Below are positions 55,401-62,715 of a DNA stretch of 64,000 nt, piece by piece; within the stretch, counting starts at the first letter, position 1, and each line of letters begins with the position of its first letter. Origin of the DNA: Streptomyces sp. AW19M42 (lineage in GTDB: Bacteria > Actinomycetota > Actinomycetes > Streptomycetales > Streptomycetaceae); contig CBRG010000167.1 of assembly GCA_000470535.1 (NCBI GenBank), positions 1-64,000 of the forward strand, read 5' to 3'. The translations under genes were made by a program, and so were the position numbers. A model generated the notes under the pieces. It was not told the DNA's origin. It did no database searches and saw nothing but the letters and a program-made list of their open reading frames with translations.

Positions 55401-55595
55401 GAAGGTGAATGCCCTTCCGGTCCGCGGCACACTCTGACCGCTGAACCACGCGCTGAGAGTGCTCTTGTTCAGGGAGACGGGCGGAGATTGCCGCCTGCTG
55501 TGCTGGATGATCTGGCCGAACGTGAGACTGGAAGCTTGCCGACGTGCTCTCAGCTCCTCGGCCAGACGCGACGTTACTGCCGGATTATCAACCAT
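52464..55595 (-). CDS. STAND NTPase (NB-ARC type) with TPR repeats
   Basis: A 1043-residue protein from the ATG at 55595. Residues 1-80 are HTH-like helices (SSLTFGQIIQHSRRQ, LNKSTLSAWFSG). The NB-ARC NTPase has P-loop GTGGVGKTCLA (about 172), Walker B LVVLDDVHSPG (about 251) and sensor TTRSRE, followed by winged-helix regions. From about residue 565 there are about ten kinesin-light-chain-like TPRs with the LGPDHPETL motif. STAND proteins assemble when the repeats sense a trigger; known ones are regulators or phage-sensing defence proteins. No toxic effector domain is seen, so output may be DNA binding by the N terminus. Codon GC is lower than in flanking genes, which fits transfer. Confidence 0.88.
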   Translation of the reverse strand: MVDNPAVTSRLAEELRARRQASSLTFGQIIQHSRRQSPPVSLNKSTLSAWFSGQSVPRTGRAFTFLTELLDSYNSSRPDPRSRARWESLRQAAERNRPPAHREGEASGARTQKHCGGKPRSARPLRIGLVPNTADVLIERAHREALANALDGSEDRDVATERGGAMVRGRVITGTGGVGKTCLAADYCHRAAADGTDAGVDVLIWVTANTAPAVTSAYAQAARDLDLVSSNENTASAAERFLNWLRVTDRSWLVVLDDVHSPGALEGLWAPRHTAGRGRVIVTTRSRERDFATASGLAFLPVGVFTPEESLKHLRSTLQRTMPSGTDVELAGLADDLGHLPLALSRAAAYLDYDASCSIARYRRRLADRRLTLERLTPAMRGSATTGSLASLWDISVNQADRHTGLLARPMLELAAVLDGTTGIPAALFTSDAARDWLTERSQADGPVDELDAEHTLATLDRLHLIDHIPDESDNDAWLVRMHQLIQRAVRERQPPGSPPDVRTDRRDAVLPAAAHALLNIWPDTGHNQDHTLRLRASARVLATHDQDGESHPLWQNDTAYTLLFRLGTSAGESGDASWAKVHFVGLCSLAHQRLGADHQHTLVARSELSRWQSQAGDHAAAVQTLESLEADHIRLFGYEAPETLVTRHNLSVERGALGDTSGAIAALQEVLAVRQRNGASRGAILATLHNLCYWKGVAGDAVEAADAYRNLIPLMEEEFGADAEGTLTARHNLARLLGESGNPAEAISLLEGLLVDQTRALGPRHLRALTTRQSLARWQGEAGETDKAIDGYQALIPDMGEILGPDHPELLAARHNLARLRARIDPAIAAEDLTAVIADRIRVLGPHHPETLSSRHSHALCLGWAGEPQRAVHALEDVLREQQRRSTPEEADTLSTRYSLAVMQGSAGAPQAAIAALQELLPDQERVLGPDHLQTLTTLDSLASWQGATGHAQSAGDTYQTLLTRIEQRFGTDHGATLSVLDNLAMWRGRAGHTGEAVRILTRMLTETRRQVDPADPIIPTISKNIAYWMNQAGKGEHQHQS

Positions 55596-55763
55596 GCCGT
55601 TCCCCGTTCGTTCCGAACCTTCTACGAACCCTATTTCTTGTCTGTCTGACCACGGCATACCTGCAGTTCGGCGGCAGTCGTTTCTCGCCGAACCCCGTGC
55701 CGAACGGATCTGGTGGCGTCTGACCGGTCACTTGGTCGGTCAAGTCCACGGATGGAACAAGTT

Positions 55764-55910
55764 ATGCGCATTCTCTGTCGTAAAGCGCGGTACGTGTGGC
55801 GCACGCCAAGGCTCAGGCGGTGCATGGTCGTGCTCGTGGTGCGGTGGATGGCTGGTGTCGCGCTGAGGGCGCTGGTGGGAATTGTGTGGGGGTGGTTGAC
55901 CAGCCAGTAA
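55764..55910 (+). CDS. Possible small cationic membrane peptide
   Basis: Forty-eight residues from the ATG at 55764: a Lys/Arg-rich start (MRILCRKARYVWRTPRLRR) and one hydrophobic helix with Trp (VVLVVRWMAGVALRALVG). GGATGG lies near the right distance. It is divergent from the STAND gene. Such peptides can be toxins or membrane regulators, but the evidence is only composition and position, and the frame may be chance. Confidence 0.3.
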   Translation: MRILCRKARYVWRTPRLRRCMVVLVVRWMAGVALRALVGIVWGWLTSQ

Positions 55911-55982
55911 CTGAAATTGGGGCCGCGGCCTACCGCGCCCCGGTGCTGCTGCCAAGGCGCCAAGCCTGTGCTGCGATTGCGA

Positions 55983-56013
55983 AGGCCCTTCCGTCCATCC
56001 GGCGGAAGGGCCT
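55983..56013. terminator. Hairpin downstream of the HTH/TPR regulator
   Basis: A perfect 11-bp stem (55983-55993 with 56003-56013), 9-nt loop, about 157 bases after the end of the leftward regulator gene at 56170. It may end that transcript or the small forward one. Confidence 0.6.
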
Positions 56014-56169
56014 CTGGGTAATAGCATCGTGCTCCCCGCCAATTTCGTGCTGTGTTCACGAGCGTGATCTGGGTGCCCTTGCGTACGTGCTTGGCTGTCT
56101 TCCCGGTGGGCGTCGGGGGATCGTTTGATAACAGGATTGCCGTGCAGCGCTGACAAGCGGCCGGAAGAG

Positions 56170-57489
56170 TCAGCCTGCAATTCGGGACGCCTGCTCGCGG
56201 AGCTCCTGCGCCTCAGGAACTCCGCTGTACCGGCGCAGGCGTACGTGCATGTCCCGCAGTGCGGCCTGGACCTTGACCGAGCGGATGCCGTCGGCGCAGT
56301 CGAGGAAGTCGCGCCAGGTGGCCATGGCGCCGTCGACGTCTCCTTGGCGTAGGCGTACGCCGCCGAGGTCGGCGAGGACGATGGCGCGGGTGCGGCGGCG
56401 GTCGAGGCCGTGGATGTCGAGGGCGAGGTGGAGGTGTTCTTCGGCTGCGTCGAGGTCGCCGAGGCGGGAGAGGATCATGCCGGATTCGTGGGCCCAGCGG
56501 CCGGGGGAGTAGTGGGCGGCCCAGGAGTCGCTGCCTGCGGCAGCGGGTCTGCCGATGGCGGTCTCGGACATGGCGAGGTGCTTGGTCGCCATGTGGCGGT
56601 CGCCGTCCTGGGCGGCGGCGTTGGCGAGGGTGGCTTCGTAGTAGGCGACGGCTCGCGGGTTGTCCAGGTGGCGGCCGTACTCCACGCAGGCTTCGCCGAG
56701 CTGGACGGCTTCGGCTCGGTAGCCCAGGTCGACGCACTGGACGGCGAGCCCCCGCAGGGCGGTGGCGGACAGTTCCGCGTCGCCGGCCTCGGCGGCCAGG
56801 CGGAAGGAGTGGGCGTAGTAGCCCTGGGCGAGCCCGCGCAGTTCAGGGGTGTCGCCTTCGTCCTGGGCCATCCACCCGGCGAGGTGGACGAGCTGGGAGG
56901 TCGCGGCGAACAACTGGCGCCCGGTGGCTTCGGTGAAGCGGCCTTCCAGCCAGGGAGCGACGTCCTGGGTCAGGTAGCGGACCGCTAGATGGCGTGCGTG
57001 GCCGCCGCCGAGTTCGGACGCCGAGTCGCCGAGGGCCTTCACCATGTGGCGCACGGCTGCCACCTCGCCCCTGCCGACGCGGACGGCCCCTGGGGAGGCG
57101 GTCGTGGTCCGGCGGGTGATGCTGTCCATGTCGGGCAGGCCGAGGGCAGACAGGGCGTATCCGCTGGAGGCGAGGATGAAGTTCCGGCGGTCCACGTCGT
57201 TCCTTCCCAGCTGGAGGACTGATGTCACGGTATCGGCGCGGGATGCCGCAGGCGCGATCTCTGGAAGGTTGATCGCTTCCGGGTTCAGTTCCAACACCTG
57301 GGCGATATAGGGCCACCAGTGGTCCGGGGTCCGCTCGCCCTCGATCCAGCGCCGGGCGTGCTGGCGCTGCAGACGACGTGGGTCGCCACTCTCTGCCAGA
57401 CCGAGTGCGCGTGCCAGTTCCGAGGGGCCCCAGCCCTTTTCATGGCACGCCCGCTTGATCAGCTCGGCGACAGCCGGGTTTCTCGGCAC
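56170..57489 (-). CDS. HTH transcriptional regulator with TPR domain
   Basis: A 439-residue protein from the GTG at 57489 (GGGGAGGGTGA box). Residues 1-75 form an HTH (ELARALGLAESGDPRRLQRQ, then ARRWIEGERTP). At about 99-118 it has DRRNFILASSGYALSALGLP, which looks like a twin-arginine signal though it is internal; this is common in Streptomyces HTH/TPR regulators. The rest is TPR-like helices (LRGLAVQCVDLGYRAEAVQLG). It is divergent from the kinase/nucleotidyltransferase operon and is its probable regulator. Confidence 0.85.
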   Translation of the reverse strand: MPRNPAVAELIKRACHEKGWGPSELARALGLAESGDPRRLQRQHARRWIEGERTPDHWWPYIAQVLELNPEAINLPEIAPAASRADTVTSVLQLGRNDVDRRNFILASSGYALSALGLPDMDSITRRTTTASPGAVRVGRGEVAAVRHMVKALGDSASELGGGHARHLAVRYLTQDVAPWLEGRFTEATGRQLFAATSQLVHLAGWMAQDEGDTPELRGLAQGYYAHSFRLAAEAGDAELSATALRGLAVQCVDLGYRAEAVQLGEACVEYGRHLDNPRAVAYYEATLANAAAQDGDRHMATKHLAMSETAIGRPAAAGSDSWAAHYSPGRWAHESGMILSRLGDLDAAEEHLHLALDIHGLDRRRTRAIVLADLGGVRLRQGDVDGAMATWRDFLDCADGIRSVKVQAALRDMHVRLRRYSGVPEAQELREQASRIAG

Positions 57490-57663
57490 CCCGTCACCCT
57501 CCCCACCTGGATCACGCGGGATTACGCAGGACTACATCCTGGGCCCTGCCCCAGGAGCGCGGATCGTCGTTGACTGAACATCACCCCTTGGATCTCCGAT
57601 TGGCTCGAACAGGCGCTGCTCAGGGCCTGTTGGCGCCTGTACGGACGCGTGAGAGGAACATCG

Positions 57664-57993
57664 GTGACGACGACCGGCCACGACCCCCGCAGCTGCACGA
57701 CCCCGCCCTCGGCGGGCGACGAGACAACGCAGAATCCGGCGCCCCAGGAGGCGGCCGGACGTGACTCCCGACAGACGACTCCGATCGTCTGCGGCCTCGC
57801 ACTCCTGGACAAGGACCCCCGCTACGACCGACGGACCGGGCACGCGGCCCTGCCGATCGAGGTCCGCTTCCTCGACGGCACGAAGACCACCGCGACGCTT
57901 GATATGGACCCGGGCAGGGTCCTCCTGCTGAGCGCCCAGCTGGAGCGAGCAGTCGCCCTGCGCGCGAAGGCCCAGGAAGCAGCGGCCACGTGA
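57664..57993 (+). CDS. Small hypothetical protein, first gene of the island operon
   Basis: From the GTG at 57664 (GAGGAA box) it encodes 109 residues. The first 40 are Thr/Pro/Ser-rich and look disordered. The rest reads as three strands and a helix (LPIEVRFLDGTKTTATLDM, then VLLLSAQLERAVALRAKAQ). No domain is recognised. Its stop overlaps the start of the next gene (GTGA). Confidence 0.65.
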   Translation: MTTTGHDPRSCTTPPSAGDETTQNPAPQEAAGRDSRQTTPIVCGLALLDKDPRYDRRTGHAALPIEVRFLDGTKTTATLDMDPGRVLLLSAQLERAVALRAKAQEAAAT

Positions 57994-58109
57994 CGCGGCC
58001 CGCGTTATCCGATCCGCTCGGAACTGCCCTGGCCTGGGTGTGGGTGCTCGGGACAGCCGCAGGACTCGCCATGATCGGCACGCTCGCCGAAGGCGAGTCC
58101 TGCGGCTGA
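57990..58109 (+). CDS. 39-residue membrane peptide with a TTA codon
   Basis: The GTG at 57990 overlaps the preceding stop, so translation is coupled. The peptide starts MTRPALSDP and has one hydrophobic helix (TALAWVWVLGTAAGLAMIG), ending GESCG. Codon 6 is TTA (58005-58007), read only by the bldA tRNA in Streptomyces, so it should be made mainly late in development. No function is known. The coupling makes it more likely to be real than its size suggests. Confidence 0.5.
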   Translation: MTRPALSDPLGTALAWVWVLGTAAGLAMIGTLAEGESCG

Positions 58110-58233
58110 TCAGAACTTCCTGTCACACCCCTCGCTCAACCTCGCCGACCCGGGCTTGGACGACGCGGCCGGATAGAACCACGCGGTCCCGCCATGCCCT
58201 CCCTGCTCTGCACCACCCTGCGAAGGGAAGCCG

Positions 58234-60141
58234 ATGATCAGCCAGCACAGCAGCGATATGCAGCCCCTCCCCGTGTCGGTCGCGTTCAGCGGTCCCGACA
58301 ACACCGGCAAGACCAAACAGATCGGAATCCTGGCTCGCCGCATGGGCTCTGCAGCCACCTCGGCAGGTCCCGTCGACCACTACGACCGGCGCTGGGCGGC
58401 CATCAAGGCCGACGGCATGGGCCGCTGGTGGTTCGAGGCGGGGCCGGCCGAGGAGGTCGCCGATGTCCTCGCCCATTCCTACCTGGAGCGCTCCCGGCAT
58501 CCGTACTCCGCGCCCGTACGGTTTCTGGACCGCGGGATTCCGATGCTGGAGGCATCCGTCGCGGCCACCGTCGCCGTACGGGAGGACCTGGATGCCTGGC
58601 GGGCCGCCGACCGTGCTCGATCCCTCCTGGCGCCGTACGAGTCCGATCTCCGGGCAGCCGAACGAGACGAACGCGCCCTCCTGCTCCTGCACTGTGATGG
58701 CGCCGAGGAAGGTACCCGCCGCAGCCTCTCCCACGAGGCCACTGTCACGGACATCTACGCGGCCTACCAGCGCCACCTCCACACGCAGATCAACCGACTC
58801 GTCGGGGACGGCCGCTTCGCCATGCTGATCCGCATCGGTGACCGACCGACCGTCACCATCCAGGACGAGGTCCGCCGGCACCTGGCGCCCCTGCATCCCG
58901 CCATTCCCAGCCGAGCGCTGGCAGACGTGCATGTCATCGCCCTCGGCGGAATGTCAGAGAGTGGGAAGAGCACGGTCGGCGAGTACTTGCGAACTCACCA
59001 CGGGCACGCCCGCCTCAAGATCGGTTACCTGATCGAGGACGCCGCCGACCGGGCGGGCATTGCGGACCCGTACCGAGTGGCCCCGGTCGTCCAGGCCGAA
59101 CTGATCGTGGACGGCCTCGATCGGTACTGCGAGGCCCACCACTTCATTGACTGCGTCAGCGTCGAGTCGCTCCACGATTTCGATTCGGCGGTCGAGCTCG
59201 CCAAAATGCTCGGACCTCAGCTCACCATCACCTACCTGGACACCTCCGCAGCCGTTCGCGCGCAGCGTGGGACTGCGGGTGCACAAGACGTGGCAGACCG
59301 GGACCGCGTCAAGAGCGCCAGGGGTGCCGACAAGATCGCCTCCATCGCCCAGGAGGTCATCAGCAACGACGGGCCGCGCCTGACGCTGGAACGCCGTCTG
59401 GACCACCTGGTCCTGGCCCGCCGATGGCCCGAGCACCAGCCGAGCACCATGCCGGTCAACGCCCTGGGCCTGCCGGTGCACCTGGAGTCCTACCTCTCCA
59501 CACTCCTCGACCGCCTGACCGGACCGCAGCCCCTGATCGACCTTCTGGCCGTAACCGGCAGCGGGGCCCGGGGCAAGTACCAGCACGGCTGGAGCGACCT
59601 TGACGTGTTCGTCGTTGCCGACGCCGAGTCCCTGGACGGGATGCGCCGCGTCCTGGCAGATCTGGAAGCCGAACTCGGCGGAGTCAAGCTCGGCCTGACC
59701 GTGCTGGCCCGTGCCGAGTGCCTGGCCGGAGCCGTCACCTCCAGACTCCTGCACATCCTTGCGCTCATCGGCAGCGGCAGCCTCGTCCCCCTGTGGTGTG
59801 CTCCGGGGCTGGCTCTGCCCGCCCCGGACGCGGCCACCGACGTTGACGTGAGCCTGCGTGACGGGATCCAGGCTGCCGTCGAGATCCGGCGCCAGCTCCT
59901 CAAGGGGGCGCCCGACCTCCGCGACCTCTACAAGGTCACCGCACTTCTGGCGAAGATCCAGCTGCGGTTCAGCGGGATCGAGTGCCCCTCCGACAGCAAC
60001 GCCCTGCAGACCCTTGTAGAGGCGGATTGCCCGGACACGAGCATGGTCGCGGCGGCCCGCACCGAGCGGTCTGCCGCAGAGGATCTGGCGCTGGTCGTCC
60101 TGCGCAGCTGGCTGGCCACCCTCCCCGGAGAAGCGGGGTGA
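58234..60141 (+). CDS. Kinase-kinase-nucleotidyltransferase fusion protein
   Basis: A 635-residue protein with three catalytic-looking domains. Residues 1-225: a nucleoside-monophosphate-kinase-like fold with P-loop FSGPDNTGKTKQIG, close to thymidylate kinase. Residues 232-400: a second P-loop kinase with LGGMSESGKSTVGEYL, resembling dephospho-CoA or adenylate kinases. Residues 415-635: a polymerase-beta-type nucleotidyltransferase with TGSGARGKYQHGWSDLDVFVV (metal Asp pair in SDLDVF). Key motifs look intact in all three. It could phosphorylate a small molecule and attach a nucleotide to it or to a partner. I know of no named family with this order. The ATG at 58234 has a GAAGG box. Its stop overlaps the next start (GTGA). 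Confidence 0.85.
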   Translation: MISQHSSDMQPLPVSVAFSGPDNTGKTKQIGILARRMGSAATSAGPVDHYDRRWAAIKADGMGRWWFEAGPAEEVADVLAHSYLERSRHPYSAPVRFLDRGIPMLEASVAATVAVREDLDAWRAADRARSLLAPYESDLRAAERDERALLLLHCDGAEEGTRRSLSHEATVTDIYAAYQRHLHTQINRLVGDGRFAMLIRIGDRPTVTIQDEVRRHLAPLHPAIPSRALADVHVIALGGMSESGKSTVGEYLRTHHGHARLKIGYLIEDAADRAGIADPYRVAPVVQAELIVDGLDRYCEAHHFIDCVSVESLHDFDSAVELAKMLGPQLTITYLDTSAAVRAQRGTAGAQDVADRDRVKSARGADKIASIAQEVISNDGPRLTLERRLDHLVLARRWPEHQPSTMPVNALGLPVHLESYLSTLLDRLTGPQPLIDLLAVTGSGARGKYQHGWSDLDVFVVADAESLDGMRRVLADLEAELGGVKLGLTVLARAECLAGAVTSRLLHILALIGSGSLVPLWCAPGLALPAPDAATDVDVSLRDGIQAAVEIRRQLLKGAPDLRDLYKVTALLAKIQLRFSGIECPSDSNALQTLVEADCPDTSMVAAARTERSAAEDLALVVLRSWLATLPGEAG

Positions 60142-61256
60142 GCGCGAGTGGCGGGCCGAGGGCCTCGACCGCGGTCACCTTCCACAAGGAAGTCGCGACC
60201 CGGGAGTCTGCCGAAGCTGAAGTACGGGGCTGGTCGCAGCTCGCCTCCCGGATCCGGGTCCCGGCCCTGCGGGGGCATCCGGCATTGCCGGGCCGCCATC
60301 TACTGGCGTACGAGGATGTCTTCGCGAGCGGACGGTGCGAGCTGCTGCTCGGCGATGTGATCGCCTTGGCTGATCGCGATCCGGAGGTGCTGCCGCGCTT
60401 AGCCCGACTCATGGACGGCGTCTGCCACGACCTGCGGGCGGCGGCCGACGAGACGGGAAAGGTGGTTCCGCTCGCCGAGTGCGTGCCGGACCTTTACCTA
60501 GATCGGATCCGACCCGGCGGTCGACTCGACCGCTGGTACACGCGACGGGACCTGCCGATCAGCCTGCCCCATTCCGACGTCACCCTCACCGTCCAGGAGC
60601 TGGCCGGCTACACAGTTACCGTCAACGGCCAACCGCTCACGTTGAACGTTGCCGCATCCATCGACCGTGTCCGCCATGTCTTGCGCCCCGACCGGCACTG
60701 GCCCACAGGGCTGACGCAGGGCGATCCCACGGAGCCCAACATCGCCGACCCGCTGTGCTGGCTCGACTTCGAGTTCGCCGGCCGCAACACCATCGCGGGC
60801 GAAGCCGCGAACCTGCTCTGGTACCTCGTGGCCCTGGGCGGCTGGCTCGTCCCCCGTTACCAGCCCGACGTGTACGTGCACACCCTTCGCCTGGCCCTGC
60901 CCTCCCACACCAGCCCTCGCATCGATCACCTGGAACTGCACGCCGCTATACGGCACATCGACATCCGGTACAGCTGGAATACCGGCGCCGGCCGCCACGC
61001 CGCCATCGCGGGAGCACTGCACGGCCTCTGCGGCCATGGCGGCCTCGGTGTGGATGAACTCCGCGCCTTCCTAGCCCTGCGCATCCTCGGCGTCATCCCG
61101 CCAACTCGGCTGACCGGCCACGACCTGCTGCTCGTCCTGGTCAAGCTCGCCGAGAGCCAGCACCCCGGTACTGACCTGGGCGCCTTCCTCACCACCGCAC
61201 CGGCTCTTCATTCCGACCCCGCCGAACGGAGCCGCAATGTCCCTGCCCCTGCTTGA
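60138..61256 (+). CDS. APH-like small-molecule kinase
   Basis: A 372-residue protein whose GTG overlaps the stop of the fusion gene. The catalytic loop reads TQGDPTEPNIADPLCWLDFEFAG (about 192-215): Asp and Asn are kept, Gln stands where APH enzymes have His, and DFE takes the place of DFG/DxD. This is the phosphotransferase (choline-kinase-like) fold. Codon 88 is TTA (60399-60401), a second bldA-dependent codon in this operon. Substrate unknown. It overlaps the SDR gene by 20 bases. Confidence 0.8.
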   Translation: MSASGGPRASTAVTFHKEVATRESAEAEVRGWSQLASRIRVPALRGHPALPGRHLLAYEDVFASGRCELLLGDVIALADRDPEVLPRLARLMDGVCHDLRAAADETGKVVPLAECVPDLYLDRIRPGGRLDRWYTRRDLPISLPHSDVTLTVQELAGYTVTVNGQPLTLNVAASIDRVRHVLRPDRHWPTGLTQGDPTEPNIADPLCWLDFEFAGRNTIAGEAANLLWYLVALGGWLVPRYQPDVYVHTLRLALPSHTSPRIDHLELHAAIRHIDIRYSWNTGAGRHAAIAGALHGLCGHGGLGVDELRAFLALRILGVIPPTRLTGHDLLLVLVKLAESQHPGTDLGAFLTTAPALHSDPAERSRNVPAPA

Positions 61257-62028
61257 GACCCATCTTCAGGCCCGGCCGCTGCAAGGCCGGACGGCCCTCG
61301 TCACCGGCGGGGCCACCGGCATCGGTGCCGAGATCGGCCGCGCACTCTCCATGTCAGGAGCGACCGTGGCCATCAACCACCTCGGTCAGGAAAGGGAGGC
61401 GCAGGCACTTCTCGCCGCCTTCGACCGCGGCGGAAGTCCTGGCGTGGCCGTGGACGCCGACCTGACCGACCCTGACGCGGTCCAGACGATGACCGATCGG
61501 ATCCGTGCAGAGGCCGGCCCGATCGACATCCTCGTGAACAACGCCGGGGCCTACCCACGTGTCCCGTGGCAGGACACCGACGAGGCTGCCTGGAACTACT
61601 CCCTCGACGTGAACCTCACCGCGCACTACCGCGCCTGCCACGCGGTGACCCCCGGCATGGTCGAACGGCGCTGGGGCCGCATCGTGAACATCAGCAGCAT
61701 CAACGCTCGCGCCGGCCGGACCAACCTCGCCGCGTACAGCACCGCGAAGGCCGGACTCCTGGGCCTCACTCGATCCCTTGCTCGTGAACTGGGCCCGTGC
61801 GGAGTCTGCGTCAACACGGTCCTGCCCGGCGCCATCCAGGTCGAGGCCGAGACCGCGATCCCCGCCCGCCATCGCGCCAGCCCGGAGGACCAGATAAAGC
61901 GCCAGTGTGTTCCCCGCCGGGGGCGGCCCGAAGATGTGGCGGCGCTCGTGGCGTTCCTCGCCGGGCCCTCCGCATCGTTCATCACTGGGCAATCAGTCCA
62001 TGTCGATGGCGGCTGGCTGATGCACTGA
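61237..62028 (+). CDS. SDR-family oxidoreductase
   Basis: A 263-residue classical SDR: TGGATGIGAEIG cofactor loop, NNAGAYP, catalytic Ser in NISSINARAG, YSTAKAGLLGL with Tyr and Lys, and PGAIQVEAET. FabG/gluconate-dehydrogenase-like. It starts inside the end of the kinase gene (ATG at 61237, GGAG box), so the two are translated together. In the operon it would oxidise or reduce the same small molecule. Its intact C terminus ITGQSVHVDGGWLMH contrasts with the frameshifted SDR at 20049. Confidence 0.9.
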   Translation: MSLPLLETHLQARPLQGRTALVTGGATGIGAEIGRALSMSGATVAINHLGQEREAQALLAAFDRGGSPGVAVDADLTDPDAVQTMTDRIRAEAGPIDILVNNAGAYPRVPWQDTDEAAWNYSLDVNLTAHYRACHAVTPGMVERRWGRIVNISSINARAGRTNLAAYSTAKAGLLGLTRSLARELGPCGVCVNTVLPGAIQVEAETAIPARHRASPEDQIKRQCVPRRGRPEDVAALVAFLAGPSASFITGQSVHVDGGWLMH

Positions 62029-62058
62029 GGCCGTCAACAAGCAAGGAGACAGAGCCGA

Positions 62059-62496
62059 ATGATCGAACGAGTCCGAGCCGTCCTCGTGACCGAGAAGGAC
62101 ACGATGCTGGTCATCCGCCGCACCAAGCCCGGAGCTCCCGTGTACTGGGTGCTTCCCGGCGGAGGCGTCGAAGCCGACGACGAGTCCCGGGAGGCCGCCC
62201 TTCACCGGGAGATCTACGAGGAGGTCGCAGGGAAGGCCGACATCGTCCGTCTTCTGCACACGATGGAGTCCGACGACGAGCGTCAGCTCTTCTACCTCAC
62301 CCGCATTGCGACCTGGTCCTTCGACGACCGAACTGGGTCCGAGTTCAGTGCCGAGGGGCGGGGCGATTACGCACTGGAGGAAGTCCCACTGACCGTGGAG
62401 GGGATCGACGGAATCGCTCTCAAACCCGAGGAAATCGCCCACGTTCTCCGAGGTGCCCTCCGTGACGGTTCTCTCTCAGATGTTGCTACAGCCTGA
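62059..62496 (+). CDS. NUDIX hydrolase
   Basis: A 145-residue NUDIX protein with the full box: GGGVEADDESREAALHRE followed by IYEEVAG, i.e. G-x5-E-x7-REUxEExGU. NUDIX enzymes cut nucleoside diphosphates linked to another group. As the last gene of the operon, 30 bases after the SDR, it may remove a wrong or surplus nucleotide-linked product or release the final one. ATG at 62059 has AAGGAG. Confidence 0.9.
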   Translation: MIERVRAVLVTEKDTMLVIRRTKPGAPVYWVLPGGGVEADDESREAALHREIYEEVAGKADIVRLLHTMESDDERQLFYLTRIATWSFDDRTGSEFSAEGRGDYALEEVPLTVEGIDGIALKPEEIAHVLRGALRDGSLSDVATA

Positions 62497-62640
62497 GCGA
62501 CGGAACGTGGCGTGCACCGGGGCCAGCACCAGGTGCGCGGGTCCCGGTGCCAGGCGCGCGAGGCCTACGCCTCAACCGCCGATGGTGCTGATCCGTTGGG
62601 GCCGGATTGGGGACAGCAACTCCCCATCCGCTCACGCAAA

Positions 62641-62700
62641 CGGCCCCGGACGCGAAGTCCGAGGCCGAGTAAAGCGCCTCCCTGGGGGCGAAACCCCAGG
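62641..62700 (-). terminator. Tandem hairpins after tRNA-Arg
   Basis: Two stems, 62641-62651/62657-62667 (11 bp, one mismatch) and 62681-62687/62694-62700 (7 bp), follow the 3' end of the leftward tRNA. They resemble the pair at 52048-52110 but differ in sequence, so this copy probably came with the island. They may also stop the rightward operon. Confidence 0.65.
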
Positions 62701-62715
62701 TCGGCGGCTTATTGT

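Larger units (their letters stand above)
55596..56169. other. Stretch of 574 bases between the two large leftward genes
   Basis: It should hold the STAND promoter. I see one doubtful small gene (55764-55910) and one clear hairpin (55983-56013). The reverse frame 55631-56059 reads through the hairpin and shows no domain. Confidence 0.5.
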
